Assembly (NCBI GenBank): GCA_004123355.1
Contig: SCHM01000008.1
Coordinates: 1,049,501-1,113,500 of the forward strand
From: Amphirosellinia nigrospora
Lineage: Eukaryota; Ascomycota; Sordariomycetes; Xylariales; Xylariaceae
Reading direction: 5' to 3'
DNA: 64,000 bases
Positions 62,598-64,000 of the stretch are shown piece by piece. Position numbers and translations under genes: made by a program. Numbering within the stretch: position 1 is the stretch's first letter; each line of letters begins with the position of its first letter. The notes under the pieces were generated by a model. It did no database searches. It was given only the letters and a program-made list of their open reading frames with translations, and was not told where the DNA came from.

Positions 62598-63864
62598 CTA
62601 TCGAGCGGTATTCCGGCTGGAAATCGCTTCATAGTTCATGCTCTTATGTTCTTCAAATCGCCCGAGCACGTTGATTTGGCAGAAATCGCCGTAGTCGCCG
62701 GTAATTTCGACGATACGCATCCGGCGTGCATACAGAGGCTAAAATCAATGCGGACCAGTATATTTGCGGAGCATCGCTCTCTTTCTTTGGGTTGTTCAAG
62801 TCAACCAACTTCAACCTCCAACACCACCTCCGAGATTCTCCTCAGCGAGCAACTTGGGCTGTCGAGCCATAACCACTAACTTGCGGGTGAATCGAGTAGA
62901 TTCGGAGACAGTCATCATAGCTACCCGTGACTACGATTCCAGATCCGTCAAGGAGGGTCAAAGAGAGTAATATGGCAGTGACACCCGCCGTATGACCTTT
63001 AGTTGTAACCGTAAGATAAGGCATAGTTATAGTATCGCCATCATCGTTATGACCTTGGTCTCCATTATAGAAGCAGGTTGTACTAAAAGCTTCGAATCAT
63101 CACCCCCCGAGTATATCACTAGTCCATGCCGACTACCTGGCGCTGACCCATTCTTTATATCTTGATAATCGGTTGGGAGTGGCGAGAATGCCACCGTCCA
63201 AGCCTCAAGTGTATGCGTTATAATCGGCAGGATGAGGTCTGATGCGCACTCCACGAGTCATCCACCCTTAGAATGTGAACTTGGAAATCTGACGTAGTGA
63301 CGGCTAGCAGATGAGGCAGACTAGGGTGCCACGCACATGATAGAAGAGCACAGTCTCATCGTCTCCGAGCGGTTTGTGAGTAGCCAATTCCACTAATGGA
63401 GCCGAAGATGATCGGTTTGGTGCCAACCGGAAGAAAGAGAGGTTCCGGTACTTGATACTGTCGCCAAAACCTCATGCTTGTCTTGGCGATAATGGAAGTG
63501 CAAATCGAGTAATGCAGAAGGATAGGAAAGCGTTTGCACGCGCGATCTGGGAAATAGATTTGACGTGCGTCAGGGATATTCGCAAGAAATTCGCAGAATG
63601 AGAGGCTCACATATCGCCAGCGCTTTCAGCAAGCCGGAAAACCACAAGACTGCCGTTCCGGTTCTGGGGTTTCTTCACGGCCTGATAGCTCCCTTCATCG
63701 TCAGAAATGCCATCCCCATCGACAGCTGTCGAGTCTTCTTTTTGCAGATTATAGGTGCCAACAACCAAATAATCCGGGTGGGCCGGGCAGAACTCGATGC
63801 AACTCGGCGGCAGGTCTAGGACGAAAGATCGCGAAGAACCAATGACTTGACCTCTTGCCTCCAT
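62598..63864 (-). CDS. DPH7: WD40 diphthine methyl ester esterase Dph7
   Basis: Cytosolic WD40 protein that demethylates diphthine on elongation factor 2 in diphthamide biosynthesis. The ATG at 63864 gives MEARGQVIGSSRSFVLDLPP, followed by the typical SCIEFCPAHPDYLVVGTYNL. Blade signatures follow in several frames: LATVSSTGTLSFFRL, SCAWHPSLPHLLAVTTSDFQ, AWTVAFSPL, IYSGGDDSKLLV, KGHTAGVTAI and VVTGSYDDCLRIY. The C-terminus has the family ending RFEEHKSMNYEA, with the stop at 62598. About 400 residues. At least four frame breaks or short introns (near 63590, 63340, 63235 and 62720) interrupt the frame. The domain order is that of a complete gene. Confidence 0.87.
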
Positions 63865-64000
63865 GTTTTGCCACAAATATCAGGTGTCAGGTAGTGATAA
63901 AATGTACCCCAAAATGTCATTTTACGAGTCTCGTGGGAGGCAGGAAAAGCAAGCAGAGCGGATCCACCACCATTCGGGAAGCTCCCCGCTACCAGGACGC
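63865..64000. other. DPH7 5' flank at window end
   Basis: 136 bp of sequence upstream of the DPH7 start. Too short to judge; the window ends here. Confidence 0.5.

Noticed and set aside
1-64000. CRISPR arrays, bacterial-type operons, riboswitches or ribosome binding sites
   Set aside because: The DNA is fungal nuclear sequence with spliceosomal introns; the short tandem repeats found have no spacer structure.

Overview
The window is nuclear DNA of a filamentous ascomycete, most likely a Sordariomycete. The grounds are 46-150 bp GT-AG introns with CTAAT/CTAAC-like branch points, a PKS-NRPS hybrid, fungal core genes (DSK2, VPS53, SDHD, mitochondrial TyrRS, GAR1, SLM1, LDB17, MSN5, DPH7), and many intergenic copies of a CCTAGGTAGGTA-type palindrome. 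The order is inferred; the species cannot be named from this sequence.

Layout. Bases 1-18.3 kb hold a compact secondary-metabolite locus. A non-haem Fe(II)/2-oxoglutarate-type oxygenase (-) is divergent from a ~4000-residue PKS-NRPS (+, KS-AT-DH-cMT-inactive ER/structural region-KR-ACP-C-A-T-R). A Zn2Cys6 regulator with an AflR-like layout (-) follows. An exact TCG-N5-CGA palindrome lies almost midway between the two divergent start codons. The locus may extend beyond the left edge. From 14.2-21 kb the DNA is gene-poor. From 21-26.1 kb there are an amidase, a metallo-beta-lactamase-fold protein with an N-terminal CxxC/CxxC pair, and a zeta-crystallin-like quinone oxidoreductase ending in the peroxisomal signal SKL.

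From 27.4 to 36.8 kb come housekeeping genes: ubiquilin DSK2, GARP subunit VPS53, succinate dehydrogenase anchor SDHD and a CYT-18-like mitochondrial tyrosyl-tRNA synthetase. From 36.8 to 48.2 kb the DNA is gene-sparse, with a doubtful small membrane protein, a type II membrane glycosyltransferase-like protein and a solitary trichodiene-synthase-like terpene synthase. From 48.2 to 63.9 kb follow GAR1, SLM1 (TORC2 effector), LDB17 (Arp2/3 activator), exportin MSN5 and DPH7 (diphthamide synthesis).

Nearly every gene, core or accessory, has one or more single-base frame breaks, many explained by one missing base in a homopolymer. Because essential genes are affected as often as the metabolite genes, I read these as sequencing or assembly errors, not decay of the cluster. 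Gene spans below are therefore given across the breaks, and protein lengths are approximate.
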